Shown here: positions 29,902 to 38,118 of the stretch, one piece after another
Layout: the number at the start of each line of letters is the position of its first letter
Numbering within the stretch: the stretch's first letter is position 1
From: Pseudophaeobacter leonis
GTDB taxonomy: Bacteria; Pseudomonadota; Alphaproteobacteria; Rhodobacterales; Rhodobacteraceae
Assembly (NCBI RefSeq): GCF_002087335.1
Contig: NZ_MWVJ01000102.1
Span: forward strand, 62,001-126,000
Direction: 5' to 3'
DNA length: 64,000 nt
Made by a program: the position numbers and the translations under genes
Notes under the pieces: generated by a model
Database searches by the model: none
Seen by the model: the letters and a program-made list of their open reading frames with translations, nothing else
Told to the model about the DNA's origin: nothing

Positions 29902-30882
29902 ATGAACATCCTTGCCACCGCCGAAGGGTTTCTGACAGATCAGTTTGGTGCCTTTGGCCCCCTGCTCGCCATTGGCCTTCTGGGGCTTGTGATGGTTCTG
30001 CTCGCGGTTTTGTTGCTGCTGAACCAGCCAGAAGACCCGCTGAAGAAACTGCAGCGCAGCATGGAGCCCGAAACCCGGGGTAAGCCGCAAAAGGAACGCC
30101 TGCGTCAGAACAACCGCAATGAGCAGCTGCAAAAATTCGCCAGCTTCCTGGAACCCCAAAACGCAGAAGAGCTTTCGGCGATGGAGCTCAAGCTGCGTCA
30201 GGCGGGCTACAGCTCAAAGGATGCGGTGCGGTTTTTTCACTTTGCCCAGATGGCCCTTGGTCTGATCGGCCTCGCAGCCGGGCTGTTCTATGTCTATGTG
30301 ATGAACGCTGATTTCAAATTCGACACCCAGGCTATGGTGATCCGGATCATCGGCCCCGGCGCGGCTGGCTATATGCTGCCCAAATACTGGGTCACCCGCC
30401 GTATTGCGGAACGCAAAGAGCAGATCGAGGCCGGTTTTCCAGACTCACTGGACATGATGCTGGTCTGCGTCGAAGCAGGCCAATCGCTGGATCAGTCCAT
30501 TGTACGCGTCGCCTCCGAACTGCAGGCCTCTTATCCGCAACTTGCCTTTGAATTCGAGATCGTCGCCCAGGAGATGAAAGCCGGTAAGGATAAGGAAAAG
30601 GTGCTGCGCGATATGGGCACCCGCTGTGGGGTTCAGGATATCTCATCCTTTGTCACCGTGATGATCCAGTCCGCCGCCTTTGGTACCTCGATTGCCGAAG
30701 CCCTGCGGGTCTATGCCGCAGAAATGCGGGACAAACGGGTGATGCGCGCCGAAGAGGCCGCAAATAAGTTGCCAGTGAAGATGACCCTTGCCACAATGAT
30801 GCTAACGGTGCCGCCGCTGCTGCTCATTCTGGTTGGCCCGTCGATCAAGAACATCATGAACATGGGCAATGCAGGCAACTGA
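29902..30882 (+). CDS. tadC: Tad pilus inner-membrane protein TadC
   Basis: This 326-residue paralogue of TadB also has a GspF-type domain (FPDSLDMMLVCVEAGQSLDQSIVRVASEL, TFVTVMIQSAAFGTSIAEALRVYA-like) and four or so membrane helices. A GAGGAGAA ribosome site precedes the ATG, 10 bases after tadB. The stop codon lies inside a 13-base direct repeat that continues into the start of the next gene. Confidence 0.94.
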   Translation: MNILATAEGFLTDQFGAFGPLLAIGLLGLVMVLLAVLLLLNQPEDPLKKLQRSMEPETRGKPQKERLRQNNRNEQLQKFASFLEPQNAEELSAMELKLRQAGYSSKDAVRFFHFAQMALGLIGLAAGLFYVYVMNADFKFDTQAMVIRIIGPGAAGYMLPKYWVTRRIAERKEQIEAGFPDSLDMMLVCVEAGQSLDQSIVRVASELQASYPQLAFEFEIVAQEMKAGKDKEKVLRDMGTRCGVQDISSFVTVMIQSAAFGTSIAEALRVYAAEMRDKRVMRAEEAANKLPVKMTLATMMLTVPPLLLILVGPSIKNIMNMGNAGN

Positions 30883-30909
30883 TACGGGCAACTGATACGG
30901 GCAACTGAT
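30873..30909 (+). repeat. Triplicated GGGCAACTGATAC at the tadC-tadD junction
   Basis: The 13-base unit GGGCAACTGATAC occurs about 2.8 times between the tadC end and the tadD ATG. The first unit holds the tadC TGA and the last runs into the ATG of tadD. It looks like a recent slippage expansion that lengthened the spacer; it leaves no strong ribosome site for tadD. Confidence 0.7.
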
Positions 30910-31513
30910 GACGCATAAATCCGAACGGATCTTAACCGTTCACCGATATGGCCCCCGCGCCGCCGCCCTTGCCTTTGCAGTGTCGGCGGCAGCCTGTTCT
31001 CCGGCGGGGATTTCACAAAAAACACCCGGCTCCTGGGCCCCCGGCGTGGATACCAGCCAGGACAGTGAAGACCCCTTGGTGGTTGGTCACCGCCTGATGC
31101 AGGCTGCGGAATACGAACTGGCGCTGGATGCCTTTACCCGGGCGGCGCTGGAACACGGATTGACGGCGGAAATCCTGTCCAGTCTGGGCTCGGCCAACCT
31201 TGGCCTTGGACGGCTGGGACAGGCCGAAGACCTGCTGCGGCGCTCTATCAGCGAATCTCCGGATTGGGCCGAACCCTACAACAATCTTGGTGTCGTGCTG
31301 ATGGAACGGGGCAAGACAGCAGAGGCGGTCCAGATCCTGAAACAGGCCTATGCTCTCAACAATGGCGAAAGTGACGCAATCCGGGATAATTTGCGGCTGG
31401 CTCTCGAAAAATTCGAAAATTCCGGCCATAGTGATCCGCAAGGCACAGAAAACAACACATACAAGTTGGTGCAGCAGGGCGGGGGCAACTACGCGATTCG
31501 CAAATCCCCCTGA
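30908..31513 (+). CDS. tadD: TPR lipoprotein TadD
   Basis: This 201-residue predicted lipoprotein has the lipobox SAAAC near residue 30. At least three tetratricopeptide repeats follow (MQAAEYELALDAFTRAALEHG, LSSLGSANLGLGRLGQAEDLLRRSI, NNLGVVLMERGKTAEAVQILKQAY). In Tad systems TadD acts as a pilotin-like partner of the secretin. A second TPR lipoprotein follows at once. Confidence 0.88.
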   Translation: MTHKSERILTVHRYGPRAAALAFAVSAAACSPAGISQKTPGSWAPGVDTSQDSEDPLVVGHRLMQAAEYELALDAFTRAALEHGLTAEILSSLGSANLGLGRLGQAEDLLRRSISESPDWAEPYNNLGVVLMERGKTAEAVQILKQAYALNNGESDAIRDNLRLALEKFENSGHSDPQGTENNTYKLVQQGGGNYAIRKSP

Positions 31514-31548
31514 CCTTCGGAGGCTGAGCAGTAAAAGGACGCAGAAAT

Positions 31549-32400
31549 ATGCGCCAAGCATTTCTAATATCTGCATGTCTGGCAGGCGCCCTTGCGCTGT
31601 CAGCCTGCGACAAAGACAGCGGCGAAGAGACCGTTGAACGCGCCTTTCAGGACGTGAATGTCATTGATGAGAGCAATCTCAACGAAGTCATGCTGACGGT
31701 GGCCGATCCCAACCAGGCGGTGAACTATTTCCGCGACACGGCCAAAAGCGAGCCGGACCGGATCGACCTGCAGCGCGGGTTGGCGACGTCTTTGATCCGC
31801 GCCAAGCGCAACACCGAAGCGGTTGTGGCCTGGAAAAAGACCGTCTCGCTGGCTGAGGCCACCAATCAGGACCGTCTTGGCCTGGCGGACTCGCAAATCC
31901 GGACTGGCGACTGGAAAGGCGCCAAGGCCACGCTGAACACCATTCCTCCCACCCATGAATCCTACCAGCGCTACCGGCTGGAGGCGATGGTTGCGGATGC
32001 CAACAAGGACTGGAAACGCGCCGACAGCTTTTATGAGATCGCCGTCGGGCTGACCACCAGACCAGCCAAGATCATGAACAACTGGGGCTATTCCAAACTC
32101 ACCCGTGGCGACTATAGCGGTGCCGAGCGGCTGTTCAGTGAAGCGATCCATCAGGACCAGAGCCTGTTCACCGCCAAGAACAATCTGGTTCTGGCCCGGG
32201 GCGCGCAGCACAACTACACCCTGCCGGTGGTGACTATGACCCAGGTTGAGCAGGCCGAATTGTTGCACACTCTGGCGCTTTCGGCGGTGAAACAGGGCGT
32301 CGTCAAAACCGGCGAAGGCCTGTTGCGTCAGGCCGTGGCCACCCACCCGCAGTATTTTGAGGCCGCAGCCAAGGCTCTGAACGCTTTGGAGAACGGCTGA
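31549..32400 (+). CDS. Second TPR lipoprotein of the Tad locus
   Basis: This 283-residue predicted lipoprotein has the lipobox LALSAC (cysteine 20). It has tetratricopeptide-like helices throughout (DRIDLQRGLATSLIRAKRNTEAVVAWKKTV; NNWGYSKLTRGDYSGAERLFSEAI). It is a TadD-type protein and sits between tadD and the prepilin peptidase gene, whose ATG is 2 bases beyond its stop. Its precise role beside TadD is unknown. Confidence 0.85.
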   Translation: MRQAFLISACLAGALALSACDKDSGEETVERAFQDVNVIDESNLNEVMLTVADPNQAVNYFRDTAKSEPDRIDLQRGLATSLIRAKRNTEAVVAWKKTVSLAEATNQDRLGLADSQIRTGDWKGAKATLNTIPPTHESYQRYRLEAMVADANKDWKRADSFYEIAVGLTTRPAKIMNNWGYSKLTRGDYSGAERLFSEAIHQDQSLFTAKNNLVLARGAQHNYTLPVVTMTQVEQAELLHTLALSAVKQGVVKTGEGLLRQAVATHPQYFEAAAKALNALENG

Positions 32401-32402
32401 AC

Positions 32403-32909
32403 ATGGTGATCCTTGCCGGATCGGCTGAGGTTGCCCGCTGGTTTTTGCCCTTTGTGCTGCCGCTGTGTTTTGCGGCCGCCTACACCGATCTCAGCAGCAT
32501 GCGGATCCCCAACTGGATCAATGACAGTCTGGGCGCGGTCTATGTGATCCTTGGGCTGTTTATTATGCCGACCTGGGCCGACTATGGCTGGCACCTGCTG
32601 CATCTGCCCATTGGCGTCGCCTTTGGCTTTTTGTTCTTTACTGCGGGTGTAATGGGCGCAGGCGATGCCAAATTTATCGGTGCCGCCGCGCCATTGGTGG
32701 TGCTTGCCGATTTGCCCGCCCTGGTGATCATCTACACCGCCAACCTGCTGGCCGCCTTTGCCACCCATCGTCTGGTCAAATACACGCCCCTGCGCAAACT
32801 GGCGCCAGACTGGCAAAGCTGGAGCGTTGGCAACAAGTTCCCTATGGGATTTAGTCTAGGCGGCACCCTGGCGATCTACCTGATCCTGGTCGCCTGTTTC
32901 GGGCGCTAG
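32403..32909 (+). CDS. tadV: Prepilin peptidase TadV/CpaA
   Basis: This 168-residue membrane aspartyl protease (peptidase A24) cleaves Flp prepilins after the glycine. The two catalytic aspartates are in AAYTDLSSMRIPNW and GAGDAKF. Several membrane helices are evident. It lacks the N-terminal methylase domain of PilD, as is usual for TadV. It is the last gene of the Tad operon. Confidence 0.93.
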   Translation: MVILAGSAEVARWFLPFVLPLCFAAAYTDLSSMRIPNWINDSLGAVYVILGLFIMPTWADYGWHLLHLPIGVAFGFLFFTAGVMGAGDAKFIGAAAPLVVLADLPALVIIYTANLLAAFATHRLVKYTPLRKLAPDWQSWSVGNKFPMGFSLGGTLAIYLILVACFGR

Positions 32910-33232
32910 CGCCCAAAAACAGATCCGAAGCGCAAGTCTCAAGCCCACCTCTGCGCAGATTGCGGATTTTGCAAAGTCCTGTACCTCCCCCTTATCCAGT
33001 CCTGATTGCCAAGGCTTGCTGCTGTGCAGTCCGACAAAGCCGCCGTTCGCTGTGGTTGCGAAAGAAATGGTGCCTTCCTTCGGTAACCCAGCAATCTGTT
33101 CTTCGCTGAAACGGCGTCTCTTCTCAGGGAAAGAGCAGACTACTCCTAGACGCTGGGCTTGTCAGGGGAGCAGCTTAAGTCGCAAAAGGCCTCTAATCTG
33201 CAGACCCCAAAAGCTATCGAAGAGACCGAGAG
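32910..33232. other. Boundary between Tad locus and accessory island
   Basis: There is no intact gene in these 323 bases. The minus strand at 33072-33125 encodes a short piece similar to the start of IS3-group transposase OrfA (see separate entry). An 87-codon plus-strand frame at 33016-33279 is not credible, since it has no ribosome site and overlaps the remnant. No clear terminator for the Tad operon was found. Confidence 0.6.
33072..33125 (-). mobile_element. IS3-family transposase OrfA scrap
   Basis: Read on the minus strand, the sequence gives EKRRRFSEEQIAGLPKEG. This closely resembles the conserved N-terminus of IS3-group OrfA proteins (KRRRF-T/S-EEQIIGILKE). The frame then runs on into unrelated sequence, and no inverted repeats or OrfB are seen. 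It is a residue of an insertion sequence at the left edge of the island. Confidence 0.55.
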
Positions 33233-33628
33233 TCACAAACCAGCGGGGTTCCCACTCAACAAGACAGTTTCGTCTGTGATTTCATCATTTCGCACCCATT
33301 GAATCGCATCACCCCGCCGAAACATTGTCACGCAGCGCTCCTTGCCTTTGCCCAGCTTGGTCCATTGCCGACAGTACATATCACCGTCAATGCGCCAGCG
33401 ACCCGTGTCATTGCGGCCATTTCGGATAATCTTCATTGTACTGTGGGACGTGTAGTAGATTGTATACTGTCCGGTTTTGTCTGTACCCTTCAGGGAATTT
33501 CCGGGCAGGATAGTGCGGATCTCACTCCCTGTAAGCTTTGTAAAATTCCTAGCAACAAGGGATTGAGACGTGGTTGCGCATGCGGTGAGACTGATAGCGG
33601 CAATGCAAGAGGCAACAACTATTTTCAT
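33233..33628 (-). CDS. Small predicted lipoprotein of unknown function
   Basis: The product is about 131 residues from the chosen ATG: MKIVVASCIAAISLTACATT, a lipoprotein signal with lipobox LTAC. The rest has NSLKGTDKTGQYTIYY, a repeated-strand look and GRWRIDGDMYCRQW, a pattern I associate with small DUF995-like secreted proteins (weak recall). A longer frame to 33703 only adds residues before the signal. It is about 96 bases downstream of the ABC exporter gene on the same strand, so may belong to that cassette. Confidence 0.7.
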   Translation of the reverse strand: MKIVVASCIAAISLTACATTSQSLVARNFTKLTGSEIRTILPGNSLKGTDKTGQYTIYYTSHSTMKIIRNGRNDTGRWRIDGDMYCRQWTKLGKGKERCVTMFRRGDAIQWVRNDEITDETVLLSGNPAGL

Positions 33629-33724
33629 TTGGATTTTTCCTTTTTTGAATTTCATTTCATATGGTTTGGCGATATTTTTTAGCGCCAGCCTCAGAGAGCC
33701 CAAAGCCTGTGTTCATTTGCGTGT

Positions 33725-35401
33725 CTACGCGGCCGACCTGGGGGTGAAAAAATTTGCAACAGGGCCAGGTCGGTCAAAGAGCTCGCTCGGTGTGCCACAG
33801 TCGACTAGTTTTCCATCAACTAAGAACCAGATCTGGTCCATCTTCCGGGCGACGGCCTGATTATGAGTGATAAGGAGTGTTGTCGCTTCGGAATCTCCCA
33901 ACAACTTCAGCAAAAGCTGCGGGCCTTCGGAATCGAGGGCATCGTCAGGTTCATCCAGCAAGATCAAATGAGCTCCGGATAAGGCCGCTCTTGTCAGCAT
34001 GACCCGGCGAATTTCCCCAGACGAAAGGTTCGTTCCCCATTCAGAAATCTTGCCGTCCAAACCTCCAATCCTCTTGAGAACATGACCCAGCCCATAGGTT
34101 TCTGCCATCGCCTCTATCTCAGCGTCCTTGGGTATTTGAGCAATCCCCATCGTCAGTGCACGTCTGAAGCTACCCGACAGAATGGGGGTTCGCAGGCTGA
34201 TGTAGTCGATCATGCGTTTGCGGTCGCCCGATCCAAGACTGATTGGCGATCTGTCGCCCAGAAGAACCTGGCCGCTATCAGGGGCCTCCAATCCCGCCGC
34301 GAGTTTCAGCAAGGTGGATTTACCGCTGCCATTTGGCCCTAAAATTGCGATCTTTTTGCCCTTGGGGGCTTCAATATCGATCTTGTCCAGGATCCCAAAG
34401 GACGCATTGGAAAATCGCAAGGGTTTGGGCTCACAAACAAACTTGACCTCTGGCGCGGCTGGGGCGTCCAAAGTAGATTGCCGCAGCAAGTTCAGGCATT
34501 TATCGCGCGCCGCCACCCAAGCCTTGTAACGATCCCAGACGCCTGCCAAATCGCGCATTGGCTGGATCATCAGGCCGACCGCAGCAAGGGCTCCGGCAAC
34601 TTCGGCAGCACGTATGTTTGCCTTAAATGCCGCATAGAAGACAGAAGCCGCAGCCAAGGCAGAAACTGCATCCGGAACGGCACGCAGGAATGACTTTGCT
34701 TTCACTCGGTCGACAGACGCCGTGATCAGATCATGAGTCTTCCGCAGCAACGCGTTTTGTTCGATCCGCATACGCCCCATCAGGCGCAATTCTGCCGCGT
34801 AGGGGGCCCTCTCGCTCATATCGGCGGCAAGAGTGCCCCGTCTTGACCGAAGTCGCCCGTGAACCTTGTTTAGCCGGGGGGCCACTAAAAGCATGACAAG
34901 GATGCCTGCCGCAATCGGAATACCGGCGGCCATGCCCAGCAACGGGTTGATGAGGAACACAACAAGCGTCGCAGTTGGCAGGACAATGCTGGATGAAATC
35001 AGTCGCGCAATTCCAGCGCTGATCCAGTTGCGAATGGCACTGAGATCGCCAACGAAACGCAAAGTGACAAAGCCACGCCGACGCTTTTCCAACACGTGGT
35101 TGGGAAGACGTGACAAATGCCGAAATAGCCGCAACCTGAGATCGGATGCGTAGTCTTGCCCTATCCTCTCACCCAGCACGCGCTCCAGATATCGCAAGGC
35201 GGCAATGGCCAGGCCCGCCGCAGCGATAAACAGCAGTGGCTGCACCGGAACCGGAGAGTCATTCAGGCGCAAATGGACAAACACATTGCGTGTAGCAAAG
35301 GCCGCAACACCTGCTGCAAATGCTTGCCCTAAGGCAATTGCAACAACTCCAAGCAGCTTTCTTGCGCGGCCATTTCCTGTGAGCTTCGGTAGTTTACTCA
35401 T
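33725..35401 (-). CDS. Single-chain ABC exporter half-transporter
   Basis: This 558-residue protein fuses a membrane domain (about residues 1-300, roughly six helices) to an ABC ATPase. Walker A is GPNGSGKST (355-363), Walker B LILLDE (479-484) and the H-loop histidine H513 in ITHNQA. The signature is LSSGE (459-463) instead of LSGGQ. The Q-loop glutamine seems replaced by leucine in DYISLRTPILSGSF (near 403). These changes, with an intact Walker A and B, suggest a diverged but possibly active exporter. It follows the P-loop gene by 20 bases; the substrate is probably the product of the cassette. Confidence 0.88.
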   Translation of the reverse strand: MSKLPKLTGNGRARKLLGVVAIALGQAFAAGVAAFATRNVFVHLRLNDSPVPVQPLLFIAAAGLAIAALRYLERVLGERIGQDYASDLRLRLFRHLSRLPNHVLEKRRRGFVTLRFVGDLSAIRNWISAGIARLISSSIVLPTATLVVFLINPLLGMAAGIPIAAGILVMLLVAPRLNKVHGRLRSRRGTLAADMSERAPYAAELRLMGRMRIEQNALLRKTHDLITASVDRVKAKSFLRAVPDAVSALAAASVFYAAFKANIRAAEVAGALAAVGLMIQPMRDLAGVWDRYKAWVAARDKCLNLLRQSTLDAPAAPEVKFVCEPKPLRFSNASFGILDKIDIEAPKGKKIAILGPNGSGKSTLLKLAAGLEAPDSGQVLLGDRSPISLGSGDRKRMIDYISLRTPILSGSFRRALTMGIAQIPKDAEIEAMAETYGLGHVLKRIGGLDGKISEWGTNLSSGEIRRVMLTRAALSGAHLILLDEPDDALDSEGPQLLLKLLGDSEATTLLITHNQAVARKMDQIWFLVDGKLVDCGTPSELFDRPGPVANFFTPRSAA

Positions 35402-35421
35402 GACGCACCTCCGAACCAGGA

Positions 35422-36489
35422 TCAGGCTGTAAGGACCTGATCCCTGTTTGAATTACGGATAAATTCCAGCAGCCCTCTTGCTGATTCCGCAGAGAGCAGT
35501 TCCTCTTTGGTGGCGATTGAGACGGCCGCAGCTTTCTCTGCTTCTTCGACGGCCATGGGGGAAGCGCTTACCTTGCCGGTCACAATCGAAGGCTCAATTC
35601 CCATGGACCGCAGCGCCTCGCATCCACCAACCACCGAGGCCGCACAGGGGGCCGCGAATATGACCCCGTCGAGAATTTGGCGCACTTCCGGTGATTTCAA
35701 AAGTGCGGCCGTCTCGGCCTGGAAAATGCCATCGGCAAACTCAATAACAGCAACGTCGCATCCGGCCGCTGACGCGTGACCAAGAAGGCTGTTCATTCCA
35801 GAAATGATCTGGGAAACAGGCAACTGATAGGTTGATACCATTCCGGCTTCAACGAAATCGGCTACAAAATGCGACGCAGTGTCCAGGTAAGCATTGTAGT
35901 CTCCGAAAGACCCGGTACCCGTCACCTTGATGGCCGAAACTTTGTGACCCGCTTTTGACAGGCCATGGGCGAAACTTGCGACAGCTGTTGTCTTGCCACC
36001 ATTCATGGACGAGCCGACGGCACCAACTATCGTGAGGTTGATCGGCAGAACCATATTTGCCATTGCATAGTCGGCGATGTTGACCGGCGCGCCGTTGCTG
36101 CGCGAAATGACACCCAGCGGCTTTACTTTTGTGGGCCCGGACATTCGATGATTGGATTTCCGCATCGTCCCGATGACGCCACCGCCAGCCAGCATATCAC
36201 TGCCGCTTTCATCAATAACTGCAATCCCTTCATACTGGTCCGGCGCGTAGCGTGCACCACACGCCAGCACAACAGTGTCGCCGGGATACAGCTGAGAGTA
36301 CCGGCCCACGTTCAGTTGGACACGTTTATGAGAGCCGATCCTTTGAACCTCGCACAAGACAAGGTCGCCAGGGTTTGCAGCGGCAAAATCAGTTGTAAGG
36401 CGGGTGCAATCCTGCCGGTCGACGCGGCGGGTCGTAAACGCCCATTTTGCGTTTGAGATCAGATTGGTTTCGGTTTGTCCATTTGACAT
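35422..36489 (-). CDS. P-loop NTPase of unknown function (GTSM-GKT type)
   Basis: This 355-residue protein is unrecognised beyond its fold. Residues 1-145 look beta-rich with no motif I know (GDLVLCEVQRIG, YPGDTVVLACGARY). Residues 152-350 look like a SIMIBI-class nucleotide-binding domain: TIVGAVGSSMNGGKTTAV (K166), then AIKVTGTGSFGDYNAYLDTASHFVADF and VAVIEFADGIFQAET. The SMNxGKTT and KVTGTG pair resembles the DUF1611/MobB/BioD-like group (recalled). The start MSNGQTETNL at 36489 follows a GGAAG site. It is tightly placed between the hydrolase and the ABC exporter. An ATP-dependent ligase or kinase-like step on the cassette product is possible but inferred. Confidence 0.75.
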   Translation of the reverse strand: MSNGQTETNLISNAKWAFTTRRVDRQDCTRLTTDFAAANPGDLVLCEVQRIGSHKRVQLNVGRYSQLYPGDTVVLACGARYAPDQYEGIAVIDESGSDMLAGGGVIGTMRKSNHRMSGPTKVKPLGVISRSNGAPVNIADYAMANMVLPINLTIVGAVGSSMNGGKTTAVASFAHGLSKAGHKVSAIKVTGTGSFGDYNAYLDTASHFVADFVEAGMVSTYQLPVSQIISGMNSLLGHASAAGCDVAVIEFADGIFQAETAALLKSPEVRQILDGVIFAAPCAASVVGGCEALRSMGIEPSIVTGKVSASPMAVEEAEKAAAVSIATKEELLSAESARGLLEFIRNSNRDQVLTA

Positions 36490-36531
36490 TCTGTTCTTCC
36501 TTTTCTGCTCGAATTGGATTTGGAGCCAGTG

Positions 36532-37395
36532 TTAGGCAACATTTGGTACGCGGCCCGGTCTGGGGTCGCTGGCAAATACGAGATCCGCCAGGCCTCCCCT
36601 ATCGACGCACTCAACAAAGCCGTGCCCACAGCGCGGCAGGATTTTCAGGGTTACATCGGGGGCTGGAAGGCCACGCAAAGCCGCAGCGACATGCAGGGCC
36701 TCCACCCAACTTTTCGCTCGTTCCAATCGATGAAGACCTTGTTGTGCATCAATTGCTGGTCCGGAACGGGTATTGCGGTCTTTTTTGCAGTCCCTTTCTC
36801 CAACCGTCACAAGAATTGGCAATTTGAGGAATGCTGCCAGTCTGTCTTCCATAACGGGGCCCCAGTTGTGACGGCCCCAGGCGAGGTCCGACACCATAAG
36901 GAAAGGGTCTACTGTCGGGAAAAGGGAACCAGCCCGCAGAGGATACGGTTAGCGTCCGAAAGTCTCGGGATAGAGCATCGCAAAGCGGTGCGCGAACTGC
37001 GCGCCACCGGAAAACCCAGCCAGGTCGAATGCATCTGTTTGCCATATGCCCCTGGCACGCAGTTCTTTCATCAACCCGAACAGCGCCAGATCTGCACGCC
37101 CCTTTCTGACAACCTGCTGATAGTTCGGCCATGTTGGCTAAGAAAATAGCGGGGCGATAACGGGTCTTCCTGTTTTTCGCGCGTGGGCGGCAAGTTTTTC
37201 TGCCTGTACCTCTGCGCCCCGTTTTATCCCATGGACCGCCACAACAGGCGGGCCATAGGCACCGCTCGCCTCGGGGAGGGCAACCCAGCACGGCAAGCCG
37301 CATACGCTGGGTGCTGGCAAAAAAACCGTGGAAACTTCCGGGTCTTTAAGAGAGCCAGCCGCTGCGTCAAACAGGTCAGGGTTGTTCATGTACAT
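36532..37395 (-). pseudogene. Alpha/beta hydrolase, broken
   Basis: The reading frame MYMNNPDLFDAAAGSLKDPEVS...PPVVAVHGIKRGAEVQAEKLA begins an alpha/beta hydrolase with the oxyanion-side VAVHG. It meets an in-frame TAG at 37138-37140 (after IAPLFS), then continues in the same frame through DLAGFSGGAQFAHRFAMLYPETF, where GFSGG is the nucleophile elbow. It breaks again near 36951 (one base lost) and near 36916 (one base gained), which restore the frame. Then follow PILVTVGERD (acid residue) and LPRCGHGFVECV (catalytic histidine). The catalytic triad is all present. Three lesions in one gene could be decay or errors as elsewhere in the window. Confidence 0.75.
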
Positions 37396-37419
37396 TTTCG
37401 TCTCTCCCCAATCCGATGA

Positions 37420-37991
37420 CTAACTCGCGTGCGAAAAGACCTGATCCGCCAATGCTTCGGGGAGCATGTCGAAAATCATATGAATGCGGTCTTCGTCGCC
37501 ATCATTGCTGGCCTCGTGCATCACATTGTTGTCGAACCACCAAAGTTCGCCTTCTTTCATGCGCACTTCCTCATCGCCGGTTTTCATCCAGGAACCCGAG
37601 GTCGAACGCAGGACAAAATGATACCGGTCACGGACGCGGTAATATTCGCCATTATCAATATGGGGGTAGACCCGGTTCCCTGTGGCAAACAAACAATCTT
37701 GGCGCGTCCCAGAATGGAGTTTTGACTGGCCGCAAACGCTTCAAGAAACTTGCGGCCAGTCGGGTATTTCAACGACCCTGAGGTCCAGCGGCTTTCATGC
37801 ACATCGCGGCGCTTGCGATCACCAATCGCGGATTTACGCAATCCACGCAGCGGTATCGCGAGCGCTTCGCGCTGAACCTTGATCTTGTCTTGCCGACCAG
37901 TCGAGTCAGACCAGGCGTCCTCCACACCAGAGATCTCTTGCAAGTAGGGAGCAGGATCGATGTTGGGCTCGATAAGCTTGAAATATTTCAT
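37420..37991 (-). CDS. Aspartyl/asparaginyl beta-hydroxylase-like dioxygenase, apparent frameshift
   Basis: This is a member of the Fe(II)/2-oxoglutarate Asp/Asn beta-hydroxylase family. Iron-binding histidines are visible in VYPHIDNG and NVMHEASN, with the 2-oxoglutarate arginine in EDRIHMIFDML and the strand GELWWFDNN. The start MKYFKLIEPNIDPAPYLQEIS at 37991 follows GGAAAGAG. The frame breaks near 37677-37680, between KIVCLPQG and NRVYPHID, from one missing base. The protein of about 190 residues is short, like free-standing bacterial enzymes that act on peptides or small molecules. It is the first gene of a tight four-gene minus-strand cassette (gaps 24, 42 and 20 bases). Confidence 0.8.
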
Positions 37992-38118
37992 CTCACGTTC
38001 TCTTTCCAAGTTGCGTTTTCATCGGTGGAAGCCCCAGTGTGGGTCGCTTCGAACTCTATATGTCCTCGCTGTCTGAAGCCTTCCTGACGGGAAGCAAAAA
38101 CTTGCTTCAGCCTGCTGT

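Noticed and set aside
33016-33279. Plus-strand 87-codon frame after the Tad operon
   Set aside because: There is no ribosome site or family features, and it overlaps the IS3 remnant on the other strand.
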